64,000 bases of DNA. Origin: Acidovorax sp. GW101-3H11 (GTDB lineage Bacteria; Pseudomonadota; Gammaproteobacteria; Burkholderiales; Burkholderiaceae_C). The notes below the pieces were generated by a model. That model did no database searches and was not told the origin of the DNA. It saw only the letters and a list, made by a program, of their open reading frames with translations. Below, in pieces: positions 27,885 through 37,143 of this stretch (its first letter is position 1; each line of letters begins with the position of its first letter). The stretch is from positions 211,698 through 275,697 of the forward strand of contig NZ_LUKZ01000002.1 in the NCBI RefSeq assembly GCF_001633105.1. Reading direction: 5' to 3'. The position numbers and the translations under genes were made by a program.

Positions 27885-28724
27885 ATGTCCTACATCCTTG
27901 ATGCGCTGCGGCGCGCGGAAGCCGAACGGGGGCGGGGCGGCGTGCCCGGGCTGCATTCGCAGGCGGTGCCGGTGCCCGGTGCGGCGCCGGTGGCCGAGCG
28001 GACCGCCGCTTCGCCCTGGCTCATGGCCAGCGCCGGGGTGGCCGTGGCGGCCGTGGCCGTGGTGGGCACCTGGTGGGTGATGCAGCGCCCAGCCCCTGCG
28101 CCGGTGGTGGTGGCTGCGGCCCCCGCTCCCGCACCCGCACCCGCACCCGCAGCGGTGCCTGCAGCGCCCCAGCCTGCCCCGGTGGCCATCGCCCCCGCAC
28201 CTGCGGTGGAGGCCCCTGCGCCCGAACCGCGCCCTGCCGAAAAACGCAGCGCGGCCCCACCGCCGCGCGAAAAAGCTGCGCCCCCCGCGCCCGCGTCCGC
28301 GCCCCCCGCGCCCGCGACCCGGGGCGCCGAGCCGCCTGCGCCGCCCGCCCGCTCCCGTGCCGAGCCCACCCGCGATCTTGCCCGCGACCCTGCCCGTGAT
28401 GTGGCCCGCGATCCCGCGCGTGGGGTGGTTCCGCCCCGGGCGCCCGAGCCCGCCGCCGTGGCCGCTGCACCCGCGCCCACCACGGCCACCGGCACGGTGT
28501 TCGCCCAGGGCGACCTGCCCGAGGCCGTGCGCGCGCAGCTGCCCTCGCTCAAGATTTCGGGCGTCACCTACTCGGCCAATCCGGCGTACCGCATGGCCAT
28601 CGTCAACGGCCAGGTGCTGCACGAGGGCGACCCGGTCGGCCCGGGGCTGTTGCTGGAGAAGATCGAGCCCGGGCGCACCATCTGGTCGTTCAAGGGCTAC
28701 CGCTACGGGCTGGCGTCGCAGTAG
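27885..28724 (+). CDS. gspB: GspB-type type II secretion accessory protein
   Basis: The 279-residue partner of GspA starts five bases after the gspA stop with MSYILDALRRAEAERGRG, the standard GspB opening. One membrane helix (about residues 44-65, ASAGVAVAAVAVVGTWWV) is followed by about 140 residues of Pro/Ala-rich linker with near-repeats such as APAPAPAPA and ARDPARD. The C-terminal GspB domain (LKISGVTYSANPAYRMAIVN ... GYRYGLA) is complete. It anchors the GspA complex to the cell wall. Confidence 0.92.
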   Translation: MSYILDALRRAEAERGRGGVPGLHSQAVPVPGAAPVAERTAASPWLMASAGVAVAAVAVVGTWWVMQRPAPAPVVVAAAPAPAPAPAPAAVPAAPQPAPVAIAPAPAVEAPAPEPRPAEKRSAAPPPREKAAPPAPASAPPAPATRGAEPPAPPARSRAEPTRDLARDPARDVARDPARGVVPPRAPEPAAVAAAPAPTTATGTVFAQGDLPEAVRAQLPSLKISGVTYSANPAYRMAIVNGQVLHEGDPVGPGLLLEKIEPGRTIWSFKGYRYGLASQ

Positions 28725-28754
28725 CCTGTTGGGGTGTCAATGGGGCCGGATTTC

Positions 28755-28814
28755 TGAAGAAAAAACGGCCTCTGCGCGCGATGGATATACCTTTTAAGCT
28801 ATATATTTAATAGC
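28755..28814 (+). repeat. Family A interspersed repeat
   Basis: A well-conserved copy: GAAAAAACGGCC ... TGCGCGCGATGGATA and the tip AGCTATATATTTAATAGC (stem GCTAT/ATAGC). It fills most of the gap between the convergent gspB and receptor genes and could act as a bidirectional hairpin. Confidence 0.75.
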
Positions 28815-28858
28815 ATTCATGCCTGCGCCATCGGGGCGCCGCGTCCGCGCCCGCCAGG

Positions 28859-30061
28859 TCAGCGGATAAAGCGCCCGTCGCGCCCCACCAGCGTCAGCTC
28901 CACAAAACGCGAGGCATTGCGCTCGGGCGCACTGGCGCTGATCTCGAAGCCGCCCAGGTCCCATTTCTTGAGGTTCCAGGTCGCGTCGATGAAGGCGGCG
29001 CGCGTGGGGTTGCGGCCTGCGCGCTGCAGGGCTTCGGCAAACACGCGGGCGTTGATGTAACCCTCCAGCGCCAGGTGCGAGGGCTCGGCCGTGGCGCCCG
29101 AGGCCTTCCAGGCCGCCTGGAACTCGCGCACCACGGGCATCACCACGTTGGAGGGCAGGGGCACCACCTGCGAGATCGCCATGCCCGTGGCGTCGGCGCC
29201 CAGGGCCTTGACGGTGGCGGGCGTGCCCATCACCGACAGCGCATACAGCGTCACGCCGCGCTTGAGCGCCCGGAACGCCTTCACAAACTCCAGCGTGGGC
29301 TTGCCCGCCAGGCCGATCACGATGGCCTCCAGGTTGCCGCCCGCCAGCTTGGCGGCGGCGCTGCCCGCGTCCGAGGCATTGCTCTCCACCGTTACGGTCA
29401 GGGCCTCGGGCAGCTTGAGCCGGTCCATGGACTGCTTGGCCGCGCTGAACACCTCTTTGCCGAACGCGTTGTTCTGGTAGACGATGCCGATGCGCTGGAT
29501 GCCGATGGTGGACAGGTGCTGCACCAGCTTCTCGGCCTCGTCGGCATAGCTGGCGCGGATGTTGAACACACTGCGCGCCTTGGTGCGGCTGAGCTGCGCG
29601 CCGGTGAAGGGCGCAAAAAACGGGATGCCGCTCTCGACCACCTTGGGCAGCATCGCGTCGATCATGGGCGTGCCCATGCAGTTGAACAGTGCAAAGGTGG
29701 CCGGGTCGGCCAGGAACTGCTCCACATTGGCCAGCGCCTTGGGCACGTCGTAGGTGTCGTCCAGCGTGGTCAGTTCAATGGCCTTGCCATGCACGCCGCC
29801 GCGCGCATTGAGGGCCGCAAACGCTGCCTTGGCACCCTGGTGCATGGCCGAGCCCAGGTCGCCCAGCGGGCCGGTGAGGGCGGTGGACTGCGCAATCTTG
29901 ATCGCGCCGTCCTGCGCCCGGGCGCGCCCGGGCATGCCCGCCAGCCCCACCCAGGGCAGGGCGGCCACGGCGGCCAGGGCCTGGCGCCGCCCCAGCCCAC
30001 GGGGTTGTGCGGCATGGGCGTGCACGGCATCGTCCGGCGCGGTGGATCGGTGTTGGTTCAT
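28859..30061 (-). CDS. Liv-type ABC substrate-binding protein (possible Tat signal)
   Basis: Periplasmic receptor of 400 residues with a type I binding fold: IKIAQSTALTGPLGDLGSAM, ELTTLDDTYDVPKALANVEQ, and IGIVYQNNAFGKEV. The leader is long and contains a twin arginine before its hydrophobic core (GLGRRQALAAVAALPWVGLA), so export by Tat is possible. It has no permease beside it and probably shares the Liv complex nearby or another one. It is divergent from the Crp/Fnr gene across the second TTGTC-N8-GACAA site, which suggests it belongs to that regulon. Confidence 0.88.
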   Translation of the reverse strand: MNQHRSTAPDDAVHAHAAQPRGLGRRQALAAVAALPWVGLAGMPGRARAQDGAIKIAQSTALTGPLGDLGSAMHQGAKAAFAALNARGGVHGKAIELTTLDDTYDVPKALANVEQFLADPATFALFNCMGTPMIDAMLPKVVESGIPFFAPFTGAQLSRTKARSVFNIRASYADEAEKLVQHLSTIGIQRIGIVYQNNAFGKEVFSAAKQSMDRLKLPEALTVTVESNASDAGSAAAKLAGGNLEAIVIGLAGKPTLEFVKAFRALKRGVTLYALSVMGTPATVKALGADATGMAISQVVPLPSNVVMPVVREFQAAWKASGATAEPSHLALEGYINARVFAEALQRAGRNPTRAAFIDATWNLKKWDLGGFEISASAPERNASRFVELTLVGRDGRFIR

Positions 30062-30156
30062 GGTGTTGTCTCCTCGGTAGCCCCGGCCTCGCGAAGACCT
30101 TGCACAGGTTCCAGGGCCGGGGGAGGCGCCATCATCCGGTGGAGATTGGCATTTTT

Positions 30157-30174
30157 TTGTCTTTCTGACGACAA
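30157..30174. promoter_or_regulatory. Palindromic operator TTGTC-N8-GACAA before the Crp/Fnr gene
   Basis: TTGTC (30157-30161) and GACAA (30170-30174) flank TTTCTGAC, and AATT follows, as at 26028. It lies 52 bp before the Crp/Fnr start and about 96 bp from the divergent receptor start, fitting autoregulation and control of the receptor. Confidence 0.68.
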
Positions 30175-30225
30175 TTCAGATCAGGATTTCCCGTATCCCC
30201 CGACCCCACCGACCGGACCGCGCCC

Positions 30226-30960
30226 ATGGACTCCCGCATCAACCAGGACCTGTCGCTGCACCAGCGCCGCCGCTCCCCCACCGCCGACGAACTGCGCGGC
30301 ATCCCGTGGCTGGACCAGTTGCAGCCCGCCGAGCGCGAACGCGCCGTGGCCTCGCTGCTGGTGGGCGATGCCCAGCCGGGCGACTACGTGTGCCGGGTGG
30401 GGCGCCCCGTGACCTACTGGTTTGGGGTGGTGGAGGGCCTGCTCAAGATGAGCAGCGACGACGCGCAGGGCCAGACCATGACCTATGCCGGCCTGCCCCC
30501 GGGTGGCTGGTTTGGCGAGGGCACGACCATCAAGCGCGAGCCCTACCGCTACAACATCCAGGCGCTGCGCAAGAGCATCGTGGCGGGCCTGCCCATCGAC
30601 ACCTTCCACTGGCTGCTGGACCACTCCATCGGCTTCAACCGGTTTGTGATGAACCAGCTCAACGAGCGCCTGGGCCAGTTCATCGCCGCGCGCGAGATCG
30701 ACCGGCTGAACAACCCCGATGTGCGCGTGGCGCGCAGCCTCGCGTCGCTGTTCAACCCGGTGCTGTACCCGGGCGTGGGCGAGGTGCTGCGCATCACGCA
30801 GCAGGAGCTGGCCTACCTGGTGGGGCTGTCGCGCCAGCGCGTGAACGAGGCACTGGCCGCGCTGGAAGCGCAGGGCGCGATCCGCATCGAATACGGCGGC
30901 CTCAGGGTGCTGGACCTGGCGGCGCTGCGGTCGAGCATCTTCCAGTTCAAGGGGGGCTAG
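30226..30960 (+). CDS. Crp/Fnr-family transcriptional regulator
   Basis: The 244-residue product has an N-terminal cyclic-nucleotide-binding-like beta-barrel (residues ~30-150) and a C-terminal Crp-type winged helix. The helix ITQQELAYLVGLSRQRVNEA (about residues 188-207) is the recognition region. Fnr cysteines are absent. The barrel lacks the full cAMP phosphate-binding motif, reading GEGTTIKREPYRYNIQALR, so a non-cAMP effector, such as an acyl-CoA, is possible but unproven. It is divergent from a Liv-type receptor, and the operator motif between them recurs before the acyl-CoA ligase. Confidence 0.88.
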   Translation: MDSRINQDLSLHQRRRSPTADELRGIPWLDQLQPAERERAVASLLVGDAQPGDYVCRVGRPVTYWFGVVEGLLKMSSDDAQGQTMTYAGLPPGGWFGEGTTIKREPYRYNIQALRKSIVAGLPIDTFHWLLDHSIGFNRFVMNQLNERLGQFIAAREIDRLNNPDVRVARSLASLFNPVLYPGVGEVLRITQQELAYLVGLSRQRVNEALAALEAQGAIRIEYGGLRVLDLAALRSSIFQFKGG

Positions 30961-30993
30961 GAGCCTGTTCTAGGCTGCTGCCCCCGGTGGCGC

Positions 30994-32724
30994 TCAGCGC
31001 GGCAGCGACGGCAGCTTGCCGCGCGGCTTCAGCGCCGGTGCGCGCGGGGGCGCGCTGCGAAAGGCCGGGGCGGGCACGGGGGTCGGGGCGGCCAGCGGGG
31101 CGGCCATGGGGTTGCCCGTGCCCCAGCTGTCATCGCTACCGCCATCGCTGCGCGACAGGCGGAAGGTGCCCACCATCTGCGTGAGGCGCCCGGCCTGGTC
31201 CTTGAGGCTGTCGGCGGCGGCGGCGCCTTCTTCCACCAGCGCGGCGTTCTGCTGCGTCATTTCTTCCAGCGCGCCCACCGACTGGCTCACATGGCCGATG
31301 CGCTGGCTCTGCTCCTGCGTGGCGGCGGTGATCTCGCCCATGATGTCGGACACACGGCGCACCGACAGCACCAGCTCCTCGATGGTCTTGCCCGCGTGGT
31401 TCACCAGGGTGCTGCCTTCCTGCACCTGATCCACGCTGGTGCCGATGAGCGCCTTGATCTCGCGCGCAGCGTTGGCCGAGCGGCCGGCCAGGTTGCGCAC
31501 CTCGCCCGCCACCACCGCAAAGCCCCGGCCCTGCTCGCCCGCGCGGGCGGCTTCCACGGCGGCGTTCAGCGCCAGGATGTTGGTCTGGAACGCGATGCCG
31601 TCGATCACGCTGATGATGTCGGCGATCTTGCGCGAGCTGGCGCTGATGGTGTCCATGGTGCGCACCACCTGGCCCACCACCTCGCCGCCGCGTGTGGCGG
31701 CATCGGATGCGGTGGACGCGAGCTGGTTGGCCTGGCGGGCCGAGTCGGCGCTTTGCGACACGGTGCCGGTCAGCTCCACCAGCGAGCTGGCGGCGCTTTG
31801 CAGGTTGTGCGAGGTCTGTTCGGTGCGCTGGCTCAGGTCCAGGTTGCCCGAGGCCACCTCGGAGCTGGCCACCAGGATGGAGTCGGCCGTCTGGCCGATC
31901 TCGCCCACCAGGGTGCGCAGGCGCTCCTGCATGGCGGCAATGGCTTCGAGCAGGCGGCCGGTTTCGTCATGGATGCGTACTTCGACCTGCGAGGTGAGGT
32001 CGCCACGCGCAATGCGTTCGGCCACCACCACGGCGCGACCGATGGGCGCGGTGATGCTGGTGGTGATGCGCCACGCAATCAGCGCGCCCAGGCCAATGGC
32101 CAGCGCCACCAGCAGGCCGCCCACCAGGCGGGCGTTGCCCTGGGTCTGCGCGCTGGAGGCGGCGGCTTCGGCGTTCAGGCTGTTCTGCAGCGTGATCAGT
32201 TCGCGCAGCTTGGCGCGCCAGGCGGTTTCGCCCGGGGCCACGCGGGTCATCAGCGCCAGCGTGGCGCTCACGGTGTCGCCGTCGTCGGCGGCCTTGATGG
32301 CGTTGGCGAGCTCAGGGCGCGCCTTGCGGCCCAGCTCCTGCACCTCGGCCAGCAGCTTGATCTCGGCAGGGGTAGCACTGTCGGGCGTCAGCAGCGCGGC
32401 CAGGGCGGTTTCCTGGGTGGCGTATTCCTTGAGCGTCTTGTCCACGGCTTCGATCTGCCCGCGTGCCTGTTTGGGGTCGATGTCGTTGAGCATGGCGGCC
32501 GAGCGGCTCTGGATGCCGATGGCGCTCACGCTCTCCAGCATGCCGTTGACCAGTTTGGCCTTGTTGGCCCCGGTGCCGGTGATCTGTTGCATTTGCCCGT
32601 TGACCTGGCTCACCGACAGCTGGCCCAGGGCCGCCACCGCGATGATGAGCACCAGCATGCAGCCAAAGCCCAGGCTGAGCCGGCTGGAGATCGACAAGGA
32701 TTTGAGAGAAGCGGCGGCAGGCAT
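30994..32724 (-). CDS. Methyl-accepting chemotaxis protein
   Basis: Transmembrane chemoreceptor, 576 residues. A first helix ([19 protein letters not shown]) precedes a periplasmic four-helix-bundle domain (residues ~40-195). A second helix ([19 protein letters not shown]), HAMP and a long cytoplasmic coiled coil follow. The signalling tip is canonical: [20 protein letters not shown]. The tail is Pro/Ala-rich without a CheR-binding pentapeptide. AAGGACTTCC precedes the chosen ATG; the longer reading upstream is rejected. No other chemotaxis genes are close, so the ligand is open. Confidence 0.93.
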   Translation of the reverse strand: MPAAASLKSLSISSRLSLGFGCMLVLIIAVAALGQLSVSQVNGQMQQITGTGANKAKLVNGMLESVSAIGIQSRSAAMLNDIDPKQARGQIEAVDKTLKEYATQETALAALLTPDSATPAEIKLLAEVQELGRKARPELANAIKAADDGDTVSATLALMTRVAPGETAWRAKLRELITLQNSLNAEAAASSAQTQGNARLVGGLLVALAIGLGALIAWRITTSITAPIGRAVVVAERIARGDLTSQVEVRIHDETGRLLEAIAAMQERLRTLVGEIGQTADSILVASSEVASGNLDLSQRTEQTSHNLQSAASSLVELTGTVSQSADSARQANQLASTASDAATRGGEVVGQVVRTMDTISASSRKIADIISVIDGIAFQTNILALNAAVEAARAGEQGRGFAVVAGEVRNLAGRSANAAREIKALIGTSVDQVQEGSTLVNHAGKTIEELVLSVRRVSDIMGEITAATQEQSQRIGHVSQSVGALEEMTQQNAALVEEGAAAADSLKDQAGRLTQMVGTFRLSRSDGGSDDSWGTGNPMAAPLAAPTPVPAPAFRSAPPRAPALKPRGKLPSLPR

Positions 32725-33002
32725 GGAAGTCCTTGTGTCTCGGTGGGCGTCAGGGGATCGGGGGGAATCAGGTCGGCACGAATCAACCCGTGCGCAGGGA
32801 CCGAAGCAATATCGGTGCCCACAGTGACAGGCCGGGCCCTTGCACGTTCGACGCAGTGTAGGCAGAAATCTCAAAATGTGTCATGAGCGTTACGGATGGG
32901 GACATGCCCGAATTGCATGGCCGGGTTTGTTACAAATGAGTGGGCGCGTTGTGGCGACTCGGTCGCACCAAAGTGCAACAGGACGTGGGCGCAGAATTTG
33001 TA

Positions 33003-33055
33003 TAAAAAATGCCGTTATCGCGCGATGGGTATGCCTTTGTTGCTATTATTTTTGA
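33003..33055 (+). repeat. Family A interspersed repeat
   Basis: Reads AAAAAATGCCGTTATCGCGC, GATGGGTATGCC, then TTGCTATTATTTTTGAT. It lies about 90 bp before the DUF4394 lipoprotein gene, so it may overlap that promoter. Confidence 0.65.
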
Positions 33056-33143
33056 TGTCACTCCAAAGCCCTTCGGGTTTGCCCCGGGGGGCGACGGCCG
33101 CAGGGCGATCAGGTATAAACCTGTAACAGTTGCGAGGTCTTTT

Positions 33144-34040
33144 ATGCATCCCACTTTTTGTTCTTCGGCGCTGCGCGCCGTCCCAGCGGCCGTGGTGGTG
33201 GCGCTGCTCGCAGGGTGTGCGGCCACGCCCGCGCCCGACACCGGCCTGCGCGAGGCGGTGGTGGCGGTGACCAGTGCCCACGAGCTCATCACCTTCCATG
33301 CGGGCCAGCCTGGCCGCATCCTGGAGCGGCGCCCGGTCACCGGCCTGCCCGCAGGCGACCGGCTGGTGGGCATCGACTTCCGCGTGGCCAAGGGCGTGCT
33401 GTATGCGCTGTCGCAGGCCGGGCGCCTGTACACGCTCGACATCCCCACGGGGGCGCTGCGCCCGGTGGGGGCTGCGCCAGCGGCACTGCCCCACGTCGGC
33501 AGCGTGTTCGGCTTTGACTTCAACCCGGCGGCCGACCGCATCCGCGTGGTGTCCAACACCGGCCAGAACCTGCGCCTGCACCCCGACACCGGGGCTGCCG
33601 TGGACGGCGACCCGGCCGTGGAGGGCGTGCAGCCCGACCCCGCCCTGCGCTATGCCTGGGCCGACGTGAACGCCCGCCGCAAGCCCGACATCGCGGGCGC
33701 CGCCTACACCTACAACCCCAACGACAGCAAGATCACCACCAACTACGCCATCGACCGTGCGCTGGGCGTGCTGGTCACGCAGGGCTCGCGCGAGGGCACC
33801 ACGCCCGTGGTCTCGCCCAACACCGGGCAGCTGCGCACCGTGGGGTCGCTGGGCCTGGGCTCGCTGACCGATGTGGCGTTTGACATTGCCGACGTGGGCA
33901 ACACCGCCCTGATTGCGGTGCGCACGGCGGCCGACGGCCAGACCCGCCTGCACCAGGTGGACCTGGCCACCGGCGCCACCCGGCCCCTGGGCCTGGTGGG
34001 CGAGGGCACACCGCTGGTGGGCATGGCGATCGAGCCATGA
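33144..34040 (+). CDS. DUF4394-domain lipoprotein
   Basis: The 298-residue product has a lipoprotein signal with lipobox ALLAGC and a DUF4394 domain over most of its length. The domain shows repeats of beta-propeller-like strands (LVGIDFRVAKGVLYALSQAG, VFGFDFNPAADRIRVVSNTG, LTDVAFDIADVGN). The conserved RLHPDTG and TTNYAIDRALGVL stretches are present. Function is unknown in the family. Its stop overlaps the start of the cupredoxin-like gene (ATGA), and that gene overlaps the GGDEF-EAL gene, so all three are probably made together. Confidence 0.85.
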   Translation: MHPTFCSSALRAVPAAVVVALLAGCAATPAPDTGLREAVVAVTSAHELITFHAGQPGRILERRPVTGLPAGDRLVGIDFRVAKGVLYALSQAGRLYTLDIPTGALRPVGAAPAALPHVGSVFGFDFNPAADRIRVVSNTGQNLRLHPDTGAAVDGDPAVEGVQPDPALRYAWADVNARRKPDIAGAAYTYNPNDSKITTNYAIDRALGVLVTQGSREGTTPVVSPNTGQLRTVGSLGLGSLTDVAFDIADVGNTALIAVRTAADGQTRLHQVDLATGATRPLGLVGEGTPLVGMAIEP

Positions 34041-34687
34041 CCTCTGGCGGCGCCCGTCCTATCAGCTGCCTTGGCCGCACTGGCCGCGCGCTGCTGTGCG
34101 CGGGGGCGCTGGCGGGCGGGGGCTGGGCCGCCCAGGCGGGCCCTGTGCAGGTGGAGGTGGCCGATGCGGCGGGCAAGCCGCTGGCCGACGCCGTGGTGTT
34201 TCTCGATTCGGCCGATGCGCGCAAGCTGGCCCGGCCGCTGGCGGGTGTGGAAATGGCGCAGGAGAAGCGGCAGTTTGTGCCTGGGGTGCTGGTGGTGACC
34301 GCTGGCACCGAGGTGCTGTTCCCCAACCGCGACACGGTGCGGCACCATGTGTATTCGTTCTCGCCTGCCAAGAAGTTCGAACTCAAGCTCTACACCGGCA
34401 CCCCCTCCAACCCGGTGCTGTTCGACAAGACCGGCGTGGTCGCGCTGGGCTGCAACATCCACGACCAGATGGTGGGCTGGATCCTGGTGCTCGACACCCC
34501 CTATTACGCACGCAGTGCGGCCGCCACCGGCCGGGTGCTGCTCGACAACGTGCCGCCCGGCACCTACACACTGCGCACCTGGCACACCCGGATGCCCGTG
34601 GGCGCCCCCGCGCAGGAGCAGGCGCTGACGGTGCCCGCCACCGGCACCGCCACGGCCTCGGTGCGCCTGACGGGGTTGCAGCCTTGA
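34037..34687 (+). CDS. Secreted cupredoxin-like protein (methylamine utilization type)
   Basis: The 216-residue product has a signal peptide (ALLCAGALAGGGWAAQAG) and a cupredoxin-like fold. The segments LFPNRDTVRHHVYSFSPAKK and VALGCNIHDQMVGWILV carry the His, Cys and second His/Met that could form a type 1-like copper site. The family is often labelled methylamine utilization protein, though no methylamine genes are here. A C-terminal region (GRVLLDNVPPGTYTLRTWH) resembles a carboxypeptidase-regulatory-like beta sandwich. Translation start overlaps the previous stop. Confidence 0.82.
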   Translation: MTSGGARPISCLGRTGRALLCAGALAGGGWAAQAGPVQVEVADAAGKPLADAVVFLDSADARKLARPLAGVEMAQEKRQFVPGVLVVTAGTEVLFPNRDTVRHHVYSFSPAKKFELKLYTGTPSNPVLFDKTGVVALGCNIHDQMVGWILVLDTPYYARSAAATGRVLLDNVPPGTYTLRTWHTRMPVGAPAQEQALTVPATGTATASVRLTGLQP

Positions 34688-37047
34688 CGCGGCTGCGCCT
34701 GGCCCGGCGCAGCCTGATCCTGCGGCTGGTGGGGTTGTCGCTGCTGCTGCTGCTCATCGTGCAGGCGGCTGGGTTTGCCGTGGTGCGGGCCTCCATCGAC
34801 CGCAATGCACGCGCCCAGATCGCGCGCGCGCTGGACCTGGACGAAAACATCTGGCGCCGCCTGCTGGAGCAGAACGCCGAGCGCCTGCGCCAGGGCTCGG
34901 CGCTGCTGGCGGCCGACTACGGCTTCCGGTCAGCGGTCAACTCGGGGGACGAGGACACCATCCAGTCGGTGCTGGAGAACCACGGCAGCCGCATCGGCGC
35001 GGCCATGACGGCCCTGCTGGGCACCGACCTGGCCCTGCGCTCCGTCAGCCTGGCCGATGGCATGGAACAGTTTCCCGCCACGCTGGAGCAAGTGGTGCCC
35101 CGCCTCGCGCAGCAGCCGCAGGGCAGCCAGGTTGCGGTGATGGACGGCGTGCCTTACCAGTTTGTGATGGTGCCCATGCGCGCGCCGGTGGTCATCGGCT
35201 GGGTGCTGATGGGTTTTCGCATCGACCAGTCGCGTGCCGACGAAATGCGGCAGCTCCTGTCGGTGCATGTGGCCCTGATGGTCAAGGCCCCCGGGGGCGT
35301 GATGACCCTGCCGGTCAGCACCTTGCCTGCGGATGCGCAGGCCTTGCTGCTGGGCAGCGGTGGTGCGTCGGGCGAGCTACAGACCGCCGAAGGGACCTTG
35401 CTGGCACGCTCCACACCGCTCGACAGCGTGGGCGGCGAGGTGCATTCGCTGCTGCTGCGCTCGGTGGACGAGGTGGTGGCCCCCTACCGCCAGCTGCAGG
35501 TGCTGCTGGCCATCATCACCGTGGCGGGTGTGCTGCTGTTTGCGGTGGGCACCGGGCTGGTGGCGCAGCGGCTCACCACGCCCCTGCGTTCGCTGCTGGC
35601 GGCCACGCAGCGCCTGTCGCGCGGCGAATACGACGTGCCGCTGGAGCACACCGGCCGCATGGACGAGATCGGCAATCTGGCGCGCTCGTTTGACCACATG
35701 CGCGTGGACATCGCGGCGCAGCAAACCGAAATCCGCCGCCTGGCCTACTGGGACCGCCTGACCGGTCTGCCCAACCGGGAGCGTTTCCGCGAAGCCGTGG
35801 TGCGGGCCCTGGCGGGCCATCCCGAGCACCCGGGCCGTGCAGGGCATGCCAACACGCCCCAGCCGGTGGCGGTGCTCACCCTCGACCTGGACCGCTTCAA
35901 GCACGTGAACGACGTGCTGGGCTATGCCTTTGGCGACCGCCTGCTGCAGGCCGTGGCCGGGCGTCTGAGCCTGCAGGTGCGTTCGCCCGAGGACATGGTG
36001 GCGCGCCTGGGCGGCAACGAGTTCGCCATCCTGCTGCTGAATGCAGACGCCGCCGCCGCGCACGACATCGCCCAGCGCATCAACCAGTCGTTCGAAGAGC
36101 CGCTGGCGTTAGAGGACCAGACAGTGGACCTGAGCGCGGGCATCGGCTTTGCCTGCTGGCCGGGCGATGCAGACGATGCCGACACCCTGCTCAGCCGCTC
36201 GGAAATCGCCATGTATGCGGCCAAGCGCAAGCTCAGCGGGGCGCTGCAGTACGACGCCGCGTTCGACTCCACCAGCGCGCAGACCCTGTCGCTGCTGACT
36301 GAGCTGCGCCATGCGGTGGAGCACCACGAGCTGCGCCTGTACCTGCAGCCCAAGGTGCCGCTGCATGGCCAGGCGGGCATGGCGGCCGAGGCGCTGGTGC
36401 GCTGGCAGCACCCGCAGCGCGGGCTGGTGCCGCCCATGCAGTTCATCCCGTTTGCCGAGCAGACCGGGTTTGTGCGCCAGCTCACGCTGTGGATGTTTGA
36501 GGAGGTGGCGCGGCTGCTGGCCGACCCGCGCACGCGGGGCCTGCCGCTCAGAGTGTCGGTCAACCTCTCGACCCGCGACCTGCTCGACCCGGAGCTGAGC
36601 AACCGGCTGGCCGACATCCTGGCGCGCCACGGCGTGGCGGCCAGTGCGTTCTGCCTGGAGATCACAGAGAGCGCGATCATGGACGACCCGCAGCGCGCCG
36701 AAGCCATGCTCAACCGCTTGTCCGAGCAGGGCTTCAAGCTGTCGATTGACGACTTTGGCACCGGCTACTCGTCGCTGGCCTACCTAAAGCGCCTGCCGGT
36801 GGATGAACTCAAGATCGACAAGTCCTTTGTGATGGGCATGGAAACGGGCGAAGACGACGCGATGATCGTGCGCTCCACCATCGACCTGGCGCACAACCTG
36901 GGGCTCACGGTGGTGGCCGAAGGCGTGGAGACCGCCGCCATCCTGGAGCAGCTGCGCACCCTGGCCTGCGATGAGGCGCAGGGCTACCACATCACGCGGC
37001 CCCTGCCGGTCGAGGACTTCCTGGCCTGGCAGGCGCGCCAGGGGTAG
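34684..37047 (+). CDS. Membrane GGDEF-EAL protein, likely c-di-GMP phosphodiesterase
   Basis: The 787-residue inner-membrane protein starts at a TTG overlapping the previous stop (TTGA). It has an N-terminal helix (LVGLSLLLLLIVQAAGFAVV), a periplasmic sensor of about 240 residues, and a second helix near 273-295. HAMP (RLTTPLRSLLAATQRLSRGE), GGDEF and EAL domains follow. The cyclase signature reads LGGNEF rather than GGDEF, so cyclase activity is doubtful. The EAL half keeps AEALVRW, VNLS, LEITES, DDFGTGYSSLAYLK, KIDKSFV and AEGVET, so it should hydrolyse c-di-GMP. The two genes before it suggest that the sensed signal is periplasmic and copper- or redox-related. Confidence 0.88.
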   Translation: MTRLRLARRSLILRLVGLSLLLLLIVQAAGFAVVRASIDRNARAQIARALDLDENIWRRLLEQNAERLRQGSALLAADYGFRSAVNSGDEDTIQSVLENHGSRIGAAMTALLGTDLALRSVSLADGMEQFPATLEQVVPRLAQQPQGSQVAVMDGVPYQFVMVPMRAPVVIGWVLMGFRIDQSRADEMRQLLSVHVALMVKAPGGVMTLPVSTLPADAQALLLGSGGASGELQTAEGTLLARSTPLDSVGGEVHSLLLRSVDEVVAPYRQLQVLLAIITVAGVLLFAVGTGLVAQRLTTPLRSLLAATQRLSRGEYDVPLEHTGRMDEIGNLARSFDHMRVDIAAQQTEIRRLAYWDRLTGLPNRERFREAVVRALAGHPEHPGRAGHANTPQPVAVLTLDLDRFKHVNDVLGYAFGDRLLQAVAGRLSLQVRSPEDMVARLGGNEFAILLLNADAAAAHDIAQRINQSFEEPLALEDQTVDLSAGIGFACWPGDADDADTLLSRSEIAMYAAKRKLSGALQYDAAFDSTSAQTLSLLTELRHAVEHHELRLYLQPKVPLHGQAGMAAEALVRWQHPQRGLVPPMQFIPFAEQTGFVRQLTLWMFEEVARLLADPRTRGLPLRVSVNLSTRDLLDPELSNRLADILARHGVAASAFCLEITESAIMDDPQRAEAMLNRLSEQGFKLSIDDFGTGYSSLAYLKRLPVDELKIDKSFVMGMETGEDDAMIVRSTIDLAHNLGLTVVAEGVETAAILEQLRTLACDEAQGYHITRPLPVEDFLAWQARQG

Positions 37048-37143
37048 GCTGCACCGGGTTTTGTGGGGGCGCCAAGGCGTTCGGATCAGGGGCCGCCGAA
37101 ATTCATTTGGGCGCCGACCGGCCCGCAGGCGAAAATACGCGCA

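Noticed and set aside
28084..28440. Ala/Pro dipeptide-like repeats in gspB as a possible repeat element
   Set aside because: The DNA copies are imperfect and the Pro/Ala linker is normal for GspB proteins.
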